From the NCBI GenBank assembly GCA_949318235.1, contig OX439136.1:13943890-14007889 (forward strand): a DNA stretch of 64,000 nt, given 5' to 3'. The DNA comes from Ecdyonurus torrentis. Taxonomy: Eukaryota > Arthropoda > Insecta > Ephemeroptera > Heptageniidae. The position numbers and the translations under genes were made by a program. Below the pieces are notes generated by a model that ran no database searches, had not been told where the DNA came from, and worked only from the letters and a program-made list of their open reading frames with translations. Position 1 is the first letter of the stretch, and the number at the start of each line of letters is the position of its first letter. Shown here one piece after another: positions 25,103 through 35,865 of this stretch.

Positions 25103-28100
25103 GTTAGTTATAATAATATTGGCTGGGCTGGTCTGGGCAAAATAATAATTACCTTTGCAGATATATTCATTAACGTTGTTGAAGTACGTTGATCAGAAGT
25201 TGGATTAATATTTTTATACTGAAACATTTAAAATATTTATTTATAATATTAAAATTATTTTAACAATTGAATTTTTTTTATAAAGTTTAAATATTGTAAA
25301 TATTTAAATTTTAAACCTTTTAATTGTTTTTTATTTTATTAATATTTTTTATATAAATATATAACTGCCACTTTCATAAATATTGTAGGAATTCAAATTT
25401 CTTTATCATACTAAGTAGCTTTTGTGAATTATTCTATTCCTCATTAAGATATAGCGGACATAAATATAATATGTATAATACAGTATTTTTTTTATGTATC
25501 TTATGTTAGAATTCGACATCAATGAAGCAAACTTGGTGCATAGGCATGTGGCATATAGAATACAGAATATAAGAAATTTAGGGGCTCGTTAAGATGAATC
25601 CTCATTTACTGTTATTGATTAATGACTTCGCCACGCACCGTTTTAAGAATATTAAACATCTAAATTATTCAAATGAACATAAAATACCTTCGTGGGTGGT
25701 GATTGTGCGTTTAATGAATTAGAGTCTTCAAAAAACATAAATCCATACGCTTCACTTTCATCAGAACGCTGAAATGATATTATACAATTATAGCCAAGGT
25801 GTATAACAACTATAGCAATATTAAGACAGTATAGTTTTTTTTGTTTTTGTTTGTTTTTTTAAGATATTTTTTAGCACTATAAGTATTTTTTTAATCAATT
25901 TTTAAATAATTTACATCAAAAAAGGAAAATTTAGATTTAATGAATTATTTAGTACAATTATCGTATAAATTTTCCGGTGATTAATATATTTTGAACTTAT
26001 CATAGTGATCTTAAAAACTAATTAAACTGAAATTATCTCTGTGGAAATGTGTATACTACGCTATAAAAAGAAATATACATAGTAACTCACAAATATATTT
26101 CTAATTATTTTGAAGGGAGTTGCAATTTTCTCTGCAAATGATGTTGAAGGAGTGACATTTTGAGTTGATAAATCAATCTCGTGTGCTGGAGGATCTACAC
26201 TACAGCATAGATCGGTTCTCTGAAAAATTTCAAGTAATTAACGTTTTCATTTAATATGTGCTCTAGAAAATTCAAAATATAATGCATATTTTATTTATTA
26301 GAGAAATGAATTATTTTTTTTTATTCATAATTACTAATTAGTATAATATTAAAGGATAATTTATTATTTATTAAAAAAAAGGAAGAAGAGGGGTTAGAGT
26401 TCTGTTACCTCCAGATTTTGATTGTCTATTGCCAATAAAATTGAATTCAATTTAAAGCCAAATGTGTCAGATGTCACTGACATAAATTTCAGGTTATTTT
26501 ACCAGTTGAAATAAGAATATTAATAATGATAGTTAAATAAAAAAAAATGAAGCATAATTTATCACGCCTTATGTATCTAAACTTTCAAAGCAATCGGGCA
26601 ATCTAATTCAAAATTTTAATTGATGAAACCTCGTATTATTTAAATTCTTAAAGCAAAAAAAAAAAAAAAAAAAAAAAAAGGCCTAAATAGTTAAAGATTA
26701 CTTTATTATTATTATTCTGCCTGAATTTTTATTTTTTTTTTTATTTTAATAAAACAAATTTGCATTCTCTTAATTAGTGTACAAATTTTCAAATCAGTTG
26801 AAATATATAAAAAAATAAATAAGCATAAAATTCAGTAACTTACAGCGTTAATGAGAGACGTTCTGTCGACAACATTTTGTTTCATTCTCATCTCCAGGTC
26901 CGCAAGTAAATCAGATGTATCAGTTCGCAAAGTTCGAGTCACCATTGTGACCAAACCCTGTGTTATATCAACATAACTATTGAGATCTGCTTCGAGAGCG
27001 GCTAGGAATTCTGTGGAAACCATGAATATTTTATATAATATTATAATTTTTACACTTAAAATGCACACAAAGTAACTAGAAATAAAATAAATCCATTTTT
27101 TTATAAAAATAGAGCAACAAAAAGTAGCAGTATTAAAAATTATAATATTAATAATTATAATGAATAAATTGTTATTAGAATCTTAAATATAGTTTTTTTT
27201 ATACGTATAATGTATGGTTACGATTACTGCTAACAAAAGAAAAAAATAAAATGAAATTAGGAAATATTTTTGTCATAAAAGTAATGAGTCTCATCCGCGA
27301 AAGCTCATTTTTTTTATGCTTTTATATAAAATGAAATTAGGTTAATACAAAAATATTTAACATCGTGAACTATACTCTTAAAGGCTTAGAACACCTTAAA
27401 CAAAACAAAAAAATGTATATTATCGACGTTGATTTTGCCGGAGTCATTGATATCCAATTTATTTTCCATTCAAGAAATGACAGAAGCGGTTTTATGACGT
27501 CACAGCTCGCTTGTTTCTGCGCGCTTGGACTAGCGAGCTGTGACGTCATAAAACCGCATCTGCTATATCGTCGATGGAAAATATATTAGAAATCAATGAC
27601 TCCGGCCAAATCAACGTTGATATTTAGGTATGTAGGATATTATTCAAAAAAAAAATATTTAAGTTAGAAAACCATATATTTTGCATTTTATAATGAAATA
27701 AAAATTTCTTTATTTTTTTACTACATAAACAAAATAACAAATTATTCTAATTTCACTTACCTTTGAAATCATTGAATTGCTCCGACACGACATATAAATT
27801 CAAACAATGACACATTTGAGTATAAATAAGCCATGCTTCTTCAAATCGATTCAAATCACATAATCTACATGCTTTAACAAGAAGTACATACATATACATA
27901 ACATGTTTATCACTGAGTTTTAATTCAATAACTATTAATAATAAATCAATTATTTTTAATACATCAAATTGATTTAATTGTACGCTAATTTTTGATAGAA
28001 ATTTTAAGTTATTTTCATAATTTGAATCTATAAATCTTAATTGTAGAATAGATATGAAATTATATAAATATTCAACTTGGGTATTTTTATATAAATTATA

Positions 28101-31100
28101 AGAAGTAAACCATAGTTTCTCTAAGATGTTAATTGTTTCTTTAGAATCGTAACCAGTAAATTTAGAAAATTCTAAATATAATTGCTGCCATATTTCCCAT
28201 GATTCTTGATATTTTTCTAAATATATTTTACTATCAGCATTATATACTAAAATTTCACTAATATAATCAAATACATGCATTTCTAATGGTAATTCTTTCA
28301 TAAATACATTACATATTTTTTCTACTTCTAAATATAAATTTTCATCATATAATATTGAAATATATTTTTTCAGAAATTTATGAAAATGTTTATTTTTCCA
28401 ACCTAATATTTCTTCCATTTTCATAATAATTTCATTAATAAATACAATATTTTTTCTTCTATTTGTTTCAGTATTAATAATTAGGTATGGAATTATGTCA
28501 TATTTTTGTACGAGATCTTTATATTTTAATACATATTGCCATAGTTTTATGACATGTGGTACGAAATCAATTGATTTCAATTTTAATTCTTTTTCCATTT
28601 TTATAATTTCAAGTAATTGTATTAAAATGAATACTGTTCTTTCCTGGGATAAGTTTTCTTGAACTATTATTTGTAAATGTTTATTTATTGAACAATAATT
28701 ATTATTATTACAAATTTCTATTAATAAATGTTCTTTTAATATATTTAATGCTTCTATATTAAGATGTTCCATATTACCAAATAATGCTATAGGTATTCTA
28801 TGTGATTCTATAAATGCCATTTTTGCAAGAATATTGTATGCATATTTTCCTTTACTAGTATTTATAAGTATATTTGATATTATTAAATTCCACATGAATT
28901 TAACTAATTTTTTAATATCATATTTGGAAATATCTTTGCTTGATTTCATTGTTATAAAATCAGTTATTTCAAAATTGGGAAATAATTTTTGTTTTAATTT
29001 AATATATTTAATTCCTATCTGTAATGCGAGGGGATGATTTTGAAGTAAAGTAGCTAATTTCCCAACATTTCTATCATCATCTAGTTTCAGTTCTTTAATT
29101 ATAAAATACGTTGATTCCCATAATGAGAACGGTTTTAAGTTTAATACGATTTTACCTTCTATTGCTGTATTTTTTGTTGTTATAATGGTACGAATTCTTC
29201 TTGTATCGATGTCAAATTTTGATGGTAATAATAAATCGATATCACTATATTGATTAACATCATCAAATATAATTAATGTATTATAATGTGATAATAATCG
29301 ATATACATTATTAATAATTATATCGATATTAATTTTTTTATGGTCTATCACAGAATTTTCTATTACTATATAAAGTTTTTTGGCTAAATCTAAGAATGTT
29401 GTTGATATAGTTTTTGAATTCTCACAGTTTATCCATATTATATGATGAAAGTTTTTCAGTTCATTTTCAACTATTTTTAATGCTAATTCAGTCTTTCCTA
29501 CACCAATTCCCCCATTTATTACAATATCAATCGGTGAAGTATCAGAAATTTGAAGTATTTCATTTATAATTTTTAGTTCATTTTCACGTTTATAAAAATT
29601 ACTAATAACTTTTTTTGGTACTGTATTGATATCTTTATAACTTTTTAAATTAATACTGTCAAAGAAAAAATCTAATTTATTTTTATCAATATAACTTCCA
29701 TTACTATTTTCCATCCAATTTTGAATCCAATTTAAAAAAATTTCAAACTTGATTTCAACCATATTCTCATCATTTTCATCATTGATGTCAATTTGACATA
29801 ATGTCAAAATTTCTTTTTTAATAATTTCTTTTAAATTTTTGACATTTTTTTGATTTACAGCAAAATAAAGTTTATTTAAGACACTTTTGAAATCCATATC
29901 ACTTGAATATACTTCTAAAAGTTTTTCTTTTAATTTGTCATTTATTTTTAATATATTTCCATCAAATATATCACTTTTTCTTATTTCACTTTCTTGAAAA
30001 AAATCTTTATTCACTGTTACAAACTTTTTATCTCCTCTTTTTTTATTATTATTAATTTCTTCAATTTCAAAATTTAATTTTGAATATACTATATAATAAT
30101 TTATTTCACTATCATTTATAATTATATTTTCTATGTGATTTGTTAGAGATTTAGGGTTTATAATTTGAGAAAATTTTACATTTTCACTTGTAATAATCTT
30201 TATATGCACATGTTCATTATCTCCATCACTTGTTTTGTAAGTGAAATAAATGTCACCAAATTGTCCCGAGGGTTTGTGATGTACACCGAGTTTAAATTCC
30301 AATTTGTCTCTTTTTGCTTGTAACAATAGTAACATGATGAGATGCCAATGTAAAATATTTCCATTCTTCAGGGCAGAATAATTTTCACTACTTTTAATGT
30401 ATTCCATGTTTTCGTACTGTAACATTAAAAAGAGAGAATGAATGAAAAAAAAAAAAAAAAAAAGTTGAAACAATTTCAATTTTAACATTTTGTGATACAA
30501 GGTAAAATGTAATGCTTTTTTTTTTTTTTTACATTATTAGTTTCATATACATCATATCCAAGCACAATTTTTACCTCACGAACACACAACCCCCTTTTCT
30601 TCATTTTATTTTTATTCTTCTTCTACTTCTTTTTTTCATAAAAATAACTTCAATTTTTAAAGAGTTTTCAAGTATTTTAAATTAAATAATCAATTTTATA
30701 GGAGAACAGAGAAAAGATAAATAAATTTTGGATAGATCGAGGCTTAGGCCTGACTATGTCTATATAGCCCATTCTCATACGTAACCCCCAAAACAATACG
30801 TGCAAAGAAAGAAAAAAGAGGCAAAAAAAAGTAAATAAAATACAAATTCAATAAGACAAAACTAATATCAAAACAATTGAAAATATAAGGAAAATATTGA
30901 TACATATAGCGAAATGAGGAAAAGAGAAAAAAGCAGACAAAAAAAAAATAATAATAAATAAAATCTTTAAGTCGAGGAAAGAAAACAAATTCTCCAGATT
31001 TATACGGTGACAAAGCTAGAGTGTAGGGAGAAAAGTTAGCTATGCTATATGGTGTAAACTAAAGCAGTAAATTTCTGAATATAAATAAAATATTATACTA

Positions 31101-34100
31101 TGTATTTAACATCATAATTAATATATAGCACCATTAGCAAATTCATAAATAATTTATAGAAATTTAATACATTACATAATAACTGTGACGTAATTATTTA
31201 TGCTTGGAAAACATATTAATAAAGTTCGTCGATTTATTCCATATGAGTGTTTTATATGAGAGTAGAGTAGCTTTTTCAAAAATATAATATGTTTCAAAAA
31301 CTTGAAATCGATTTTACTTTTAAGGTATTAGGGAAAGGAGTAGATGGATTGTATCTCAAAATCTAAAAAGAAAACTTCGAAACGTTACGATGCAATTTGA
31401 AAGTTAATAATGACAGCTACTTATCATAAAATTTTCAGAACCCGTGACTATCATACAAGAGAGAAAATAATTTATTAAAATTAACATGGACTCTTATGGG
31501 ACTGAAATGTAAAAAAAATAGCATGAAAATGCTATTTATTATTATTATTTTTATATATATATATTTGCAATAGAGAAATTTTGATTTTGCAATTATTAGT
31601 AAAATTCAAAATTCTAACCTCGCTCTTAAGTGCATGCAGCATATTTAACTTTCGTTTTTTCCTCTTAATTTAATAAAATATCATTAAATTAAATAATAAT
31701 ATTATAATATTAAAGGCGTAGAACACAAACAAAAAAACATGTCTAATATCCTAAAAAAACTAAATATCAACGTTGATTTGGCCTGAGTCATTGATTTCTA
31801 ATTTATTTTCCATTTACAAAATGACAGATGTGGTTTTGTGACGTCACAGCTCGCCTGATTTTCCACTCGCGTGGACTATATAGTGATCTGTGACGTCACA
31901 AACCCGTAGCTATTATTTTGAAAATAGAAAATAAATTAGAAATCAATGACTCCGGCCAAATTAACGTTGATATTTAGGTATGTTAAAATATGATACATAT
32001 TTTTTGTTCAAGGTGTTCTATGCCTTTAATGTGAATTGATTTAACTAAAAAAAAAATCAAATCAAATATTTACGCTATATATATGAAGAGTGATGATACC
32101 GTAAGTTCAATTTTGTATACTTTGTTACATAAACGAAGCGTTTAATTAATATTTTACATTGTCTATTAAATCTTATACTATCATTAAGTTACGTACGGTC
32201 TATAAACTTTCTATATCTTTCAAAACTTTCGTATTGTGGACAGAACTATGTAAACAAAAGGACCCGTATGTATGATTATCTAAATACAATAGATTGAACC
32301 CTAGTGAGAGAAAGAGAAAGGACGTTTGTTAACATGGTTCATTATGCAGACAGCTCACTTATGGATCCCAGAAGCAAAATCACGTTTGATGTTCTTATCA
32401 TCATTGTTATAAAGGTTATTGACATTAAATTTTAATTAATCAATGAATATATAGTTCTATTGTCAATAATTTATTATCTAATTATATATAATATGCAGTT
32501 CACTTAAAACTTATTTTGAAGTATAACTTAAAAGATTATTAATGAATTTTCTTATATTTCATGTATGAAATTATTTAAACTCGTCAGTTGACAATAAAAA
32601 ATAAACTTAATTTATAATTGTTCTTAAGGGAGTAGGGTATCAACCTAATATCTCAAAAACTAGAAGTGTTTTAGGTCTAAATTTGGTGTCATTGTGTAGC
32701 TAAGGGTCACACCTAGCCGTTATAAAAATTTCATAATGTTTGACCGTCCCGAAAAAAAGAAGTTATTGAAATTAACATTTGGCCTTATGGGCTTAAAATT
32801 TCCAAAAATCATATAACATTAATTTGCACAGTGACCCCCCAAAATTTTTATACGTATATTTGAAATTATCTCAAGCTGAAGTATCATTGTGCAAAATTTC
32901 AGATTTTTTTGACGAGAAAAGTTTGAGTCTAATGGCTGACCTCGGTCCCCTACTGCCTTATAATTGTTATTAAAAATATTTATATTTAACTATAATGCCT
33001 ATTTTTACTAATAGTAAATCATTTTAAATTACGTTATTGACATATTAAAAATATTGTTAAAGTTAAAATGAATATATAATTTTTGTCTTTTTTAGTAATC
33101 AATAACAATTTTAATTAAATTTAAATTTACAAATAAATATTTCTAAACTTTAATAAAAATAATTTTTATAAATAATTTCAAATTCAGTAAAGCAGAACGT
33201 AATCAATGTAAACATAAAATTATATCATGTATCTCTTAATGTCGCAAATTATAATGAAACCAAGCAAGCATTTTGAAGTTTATTGTATTTTTAGAGCTTC
33301 TTATCAGAGTGTAGAATTACAATGATTTATAATTAATTGATAATTGAAGTTGGTGAATTCTGATATACGATAATTAATTAAATGACCTTAAAGAATGAAA
33401 AGTAATTTGATATTCAGAGGACCATGTAAGTGGGTATGTACCTTTTTTGGCCTCTTAATAAAAACCAATTATTATTATTATTTAAAGTAAAAATGATAAC
33501 TCATAATAATACTGTATGAACTAAAACGATACTGTCTCTTAAAATAAGTTATGATGAGCGTTCTTTATATAACTTTGCTATAAATTTTAATACAATAATA
33601 AATACTTGAAAAGCAATGATTATGGTATTAATGCCTAATTTCTAATCCAAATTTAATGTATATGTGCATGCGTGTGTTATTATTATTATTATTTTTTAAT
33701 TTTATTTTAATTGTAATACTTTGATTATTTGTACTGAGTGTACCGCCAATGTATTGGGCGCAAGCCTGTTTTTGGTTGACAAATAAATAAATAAATAAAA
33801 ATAAAATTACATCTACAGCACAAATATGTATATTAAATATACTATTGGTTATTAAGGTGGAAGTTAACTACGGGATTTAACTAAAAATTTGTAAAGAAAG
33901 AAAAATCTGAAATTTGCACGAAATTTGATAATATTTGAAATTTTGAAGGGATCTTCAAAATTGTTAAAATTTTGGGAGGTCACCATGCTAGATTTTCAGA
34001 AGCTAATTAAAAATATTTATTAGTGTACTAAAAAAATAGAAACACACGTATTAAAGGAGTAGGGTACCGACCTTATATCTCAAAAACTAGATAGTGTTTT

Positions 34101-35234
34101 GGGTCTAAATTTGGTGCCATTGTGTAGCTAAAGGTAACACCTAGCCGTGATAAAAATTTCATGAGGTTTGACCGTTCCGAAAAAAAGAAAAAAATTATTG
34201 AAGTTAACATTAGGCCTTATGGGCTTAAAATTTCAAAAAAGCATATAAAATTAATTTGCACAATGACCCCCCAAACTTTTTATATATTTGAAATGGTCTC
34301 AAGCTGAAGTATCATTGTGCAAAATTTCAGATTTTTTTGACGATAAAAGTTTGAGTCTAATGGCCGACGTCGGTACCCTACTCCCTTAATTGATTCAGTA
34401 CCATGTTCTCTGTAACCTCTATGAAATAAAATTACCACATAAAAAATTTAGGCTTCATTATTTGAATTTCATTCATAATAAAAGAAGCTAAATATTTGAT
34501 ATTCAGTAAATAAGTACTATAATAATTTACCTCGTCTTGTTCCATATTTTGAGTAGAATGCTGCAATGAAGATGATCCCTCAAAACCAAATAGCGTTCTC
34601 AGTTGCTCTGATTCATGCAAAGTTTTGTTGATGCGATCTCTATTTTGACCCGTTATTGCTGATAGCACGCCAGCTACACTTTTATCACTAATGAAAATAA
34701 ACTCCTCCTCCTCCTTCTCTTCTACCACCCCACCCTCAGCCTGAAACAATAATTGTTACTGATAAACGCAAATATTATTAATGAGTTTAACTTTGGTTAA
34801 ATGAGATAAAAATTCATCCAATTTCTAAAACTTTTTATTATTATTATTTTTTAATCTGTAAAATATATAATTATCAGTTATCACATATCAGTTCTGAATT
34901 TAAAATACCATTTATTGTCACTTTTTTTTAATCATTGTTTTAATTGCAATTTGAGTAATTTTAATCCTTTTTTTTTTTTTTCATTACACGTACTTTACAT
35001 AAAAAAGTTTAAAAAATTATCATGTTCTATTTTTGTAAAAATAATTAATAATTTAGAGATACGCAAATACGTATTTAAAAAAATATACGAGGATAAATTG
35101 AAAATATATGAGAATTTTAAAACAATTACTTAAAATATAAAATGATTCATATTAATCTACAAATTGTTTAACAAAGTTTCAAAGATAATAAAATTAAGAA
35201 CTTAGTTACTTACGATTTCACCAGGAGTATCCAT
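21042..35234 (-). CDS. STAND ATPase (NB-ARC) with degenerate nuclease-like N-domain and two TPR-like modules; ten coding exons
   Basis: Coding exons, in transcript order: 35214-35234, 34531-34740, 27761-30416, 26844-27010, 26091-26219, 25688-25768, 25153-25218, 23454-23516, 23249-23299, 21042-21770. All junctions are GT-AG, phases agree, and the total is 4173 bases (1390 residues plus stop). Seen: an acidic N-terminus; residues ~95-160 resembling a decayed DUF4297/Cap4-type nuclease domain; an NB-ARC ATPase with Walker A GGIGVGKT (379-386), Walker B LIIFDDV (458-464), sensor TTK (490-492) and HPLAL (538-542); a TPR-like module at ~806-950; a linker from six small exons; a related TPR-like module at ~1198-1350. 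STAND proteins are ligand-triggered ATP switches that oligomerise and activate an N-terminal effector, so an innate-immune or cell-death role is inferred, not shown. Two AATAAA signals lie ~50 bases past the stop. I know no ortholog name. The NB-ARC call is firm, the N-domain assignment tentative. Confidence 0.88.
21880..22210 (-). repeat. Dispersed repeat, family 6, inverted copy
   Basis: The reverse strand matches the copies at 23.0 and 37.5 kb: GTTTGTCCTATGCTGAG (as CAGCATAGGACAAAC there), GCATTGATGCT-like blocks and the GTCGACTTTAACATGAATG end. Lies in the STAND intron between exons 9 and 10. Confidence 0.6.
22990..23246 (+). repeat. Dispersed repeat, family 6, copy in STAND intron
   Basis: GTGTAAGCGGATGACGTAAT, GCTTGGAGGTCATACTGGAG and CAGCATCAATGCTCTTAAAA match the 37.5-kb copy in order. 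It lies opposite in orientation to the 21.9-kb copy in the same intron and ends against exon 9. Confidence 0.65.
23249..23299 (-). CDS. STAND gene, coding exon 9 (51-base micro-exon)
   Basis: Seventeen codons in phase 0 between TTTTTCAG and GTAATT: an acidic helix containing LDELPEENLLEYLDQQ. Confidence 0.7.
23454..23516 (-). CDS. STAND gene, coding exon 8
   Basis: Twenty-one codons in phase 0 between GATTCACAG and GTAAAA. Basic linker, RPDTPNVTRRNVKK. A TTAA-flanked MITE lies 29 bases beyond the acceptor. Confidence 0.7.
23546..23861. mobile_element. TTAA-flanked MITE, family 2, copy 1
   Basis: GGGAGTAGAGTACCGACC on the left and GTCGGTACCCTACTCCC on the right, with TTAA on both sides. Lies in a STAND intron. 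Confidence 0.78.
24135..24561. mobile_element. TTAA-flanked MITE, family 4, full copy
   Basis: TTAA then AGGGGTAATCAACAATGGC on the left and GCCAATGCTGACTACTCCT then TTAA on the right. Internal inverted arms TCGTGTTATGAAATCTCCCG and CGGGAGGTTTCATAACAC. Lies in the STAND intron between exons 7 and 8. An ORF inside it is incidental. Confidence 0.75.
25071..25099. repeat. (CT)n microsatellite in a STAND intron
   Basis: Fourteen CT repeats just outside exon 7. Confidence 0.95.
25153..25218 (-). CDS. STAND gene, coding exon 7
   Basis: Twenty-two codons in phase 0 between TGTTTCAG and GTAATT, starting YKNINPTSDQ. Ser/Thr-rich linker. Confidence 0.7.
25688..25768 (-). CDS. STAND gene, coding exon 6
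   Basis: Twenty-seven codons in phase 0 between CATTTCAG and GTATTT. Begins RSDESEAYGFMFFEDSN and ends SPPTK; linker-like. Confidence 0.72.
26091..26219 (-). CDS. STAND gene, coding exon 5
   Basis: Forty-three codons, phase 0 at both ends, TTTTTCAG acceptor and GTGAGT donor. Polar linker sequence (DLSTQNVTPSTSFAEKIATP); no domain recognised. Confidence 0.75.
26844..27010 (-). CDS. STAND gene, coding exon 4 (helical linker)
   Basis: Starts in phase 1, completing GAA with the G from exon 3, after a CCACAG acceptor; ends in phase 0 at GCT|GTAAGT. It encodes a probable coiled helix (LLADLEMRMKQNVVDR). By hand count 70 of 167 bases are G or C (42%), far above exon 3. Confidence 0.8.
27378..27650. 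mobile_element. Family 1 MITE, copy with decayed right end
   Basis: Starts TTAAAGGCTTAGAACACC and carries the same inner arms and two TGACGTCA sites (27495, 27541), but the right terminal repeat is lost. Lies in the intron between STAND exons 3 and 4. An ORF across it is a by-product of the palindrome. Confidence 0.72.
27761..30416 (-). CDS. STAND gene, coding exon 3 (nuclease-like domain, NB-ARC ATPase, first TPR-like module)
   Basis: An uninterrupted 2656-base exon carrying nearly two thirds of the protein, unusually long for this intron-rich locus. It starts in phase 0 after TGTTACAG (YENMEYIKSS) and ends in phase 1 at AAAG|GTAAGT. It holds Walker A GGIGVGKTE, Walker B LIIFDDVNQ, the TTKNTAI sensor and NHPLALQIG, in the order and spacing expected for NB-ARC. 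The upstream QFGDIYF...HIKII stretch resembles the D...xK half of a PD-(D/E)xK nuclease with acidic positions lost. The last ~150 residues, from EKYQESWEIWQQLY to FEEAWLIY, are TPR-like. Asn, Ile and Lys are very abundant, and sampled lines are only 12-18% GC. Confidence 0.9.
31714..32025. mobile_element. TTAA-flanked palindromic MITE, family 1, full copy
   Basis: TTAA at 31710-31713 and 32026-32029 bounds AGGCGTAGAACA... and ...TGTTCTATGCCT. Internal arms repeat (ATTGATTTCTAATTTATTTT inverted as AAAATAAATTAGAAATCAAT), and TGACGTCA occurs twice (31839, 31891). It lies in the STAND intron before exon 3. TTAA targets suggest a piggyBac- or Kolobok-type source. Confidence 0.8.
32638..32957. mobile_element. 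TTAA-flanked MITE, family 2, copy 2
   Basis: GGGAGTAGGGTATCAACC on the left and TCGGTCCCCTACTGCC on the right. The left flank is TTAA, the right is decayed to TTAT. The body aligns with copies 1 and 3 throughout. Confidence 0.75.
33405..33483 (+). repeat. Retroelement 3' tail, type A
   Basis: ATTCAGAGGACCATGTAAGT, then GGGTATGTACCTTTTTTGGC, CTCTTAATAAAA and (ATT)n; matches the tail at 0.4 kb. Confidence 0.45.
33711..33806 (+). repeat. Retroelement 3' tail, type B
   Basis: GTGTACCGCCAATGTATTGG, then CGCAAGCCTGTTTTTGG, ending in (AAAT)n. This form, a GC-richer end followed by a short tandem tail, is typical of truncated non-LTR elements. Confidence 0.5.
34055..34385. mobile_element. TTAA-flanked MITE, family 2, copy 3
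   Basis: AGGAGTAGGGTACCGACC on the left and GTCGGTACCCTACTCCC on the right with TTAA on both sides. Third copy of this family within STAND introns. Confidence 0.78.
34531..34740 (-). CDS. STAND gene, coding exon 2 (acidic N-terminal region)
   Basis: Seventy codons, phase 0 at both ends, between a TTTCAG acceptor and a GTAAAT donor. It starts with an acidic run (EEKEEEEF) and continues with a helical, polar stretch containing GQNRDRINKTLHESEQL. Its base composition is clearly less AT-rich than exon 3. No domain recognised. Confidence 0.8.
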
Positions 35235-35246
35235 TTCTTATTATCA
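35214..35246 (-). CDS. STAND gene, start exon
   Basis: A 12-base leader, then ATG at 35234 and codons for MDTPGEI, ending in phase 0 at a consensus GTAAGT donor. This start is chosen because an acceptor lies just upstream and the reading frame runs into the next exon without a break. Confidence 0.75.
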
Positions 35247-35331
35247 CTTGTAAAAAAAATAAAAAAATAAAGTAAAAAAACCAATGTAAGACTGATATTA
35301 CCAGTTACATGCGTACTTATAGTATACTTAC

Positions 35332-35400
35332 TTTGAGTCTTATCTATGTACACAGATACGGAATAAAAGGCGCGACTAAAACGTGAAATGATAAAAATAG
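35332..35400 (-). other. Probable non-coding first exon of the STAND gene
   Basis: On the minus strand a good donor (CTCAAA|GTAAGT) ends at 35332. A matching acceptor (TTTACAAG) lies just upstream of the ATG exon, which begins at 35246 with a 12-base leader. The 5' limit is a guess; no coding potential is seen. Confidence 0.45.
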
Positions 35401-35416
35401 CATTGACGTAACTTCC
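35401..35416 (-). promoter_or_regulatory. Composite ETS/CRE-like site upstream of the STAND gene
   Basis: The minus strand reads GGAAGTTACGTCAATG: an ETS core (GGAA) fused to a CRE-like TTACGTCA, immediately upstream of the inferred first exon. The position suits a proximal promoter. Function is inferred from motif identity only. Confidence 0.35.
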
Positions 35417-35484
35417 TTATATATCGTAAAGGAAATGACTAAAGTGCCTACTGCACTGAAATAAAAAATATAATATTATGCACT

Positions 35485-35521
<37 letters not shown>

Positions 35522-35831
35522 TTTTTTTTTTCATATAAGGTTAAAAGTAAGTGATATAACTTATAAGTCACTATTTCATTATAAATCGCAAACACACTTC
35601 GATTTTGTGTTTAAAAACTGTCTATGAAATATATTGTATTTCTTTATGAATATTTTTTATAATCAATATGTACCAAATTAGTATCATGATCATTAAACAA
35701 ACTGAAAAAAAAAATAAAAATAATAACAATAAAAAATTAAAAAATGCTGTTACCTTTACATCTAAAACTTTTATTAATTGTCGTTTTTGTACTATTGTCG
35801 TGTATCTATATCTATATATCTGTATCTATAT

Positions 35832-35865
<34 letters not shown>

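Noticed and set aside
27365..27589. 74-codon plus-strand ORF
   Set aside because: Spans a family 1 MITE palindrome; other copies do not keep the frame.
28834..29037. 67-codon plus-strand ORF
   Set aside because: Antisense shadow of STAND exon 3.
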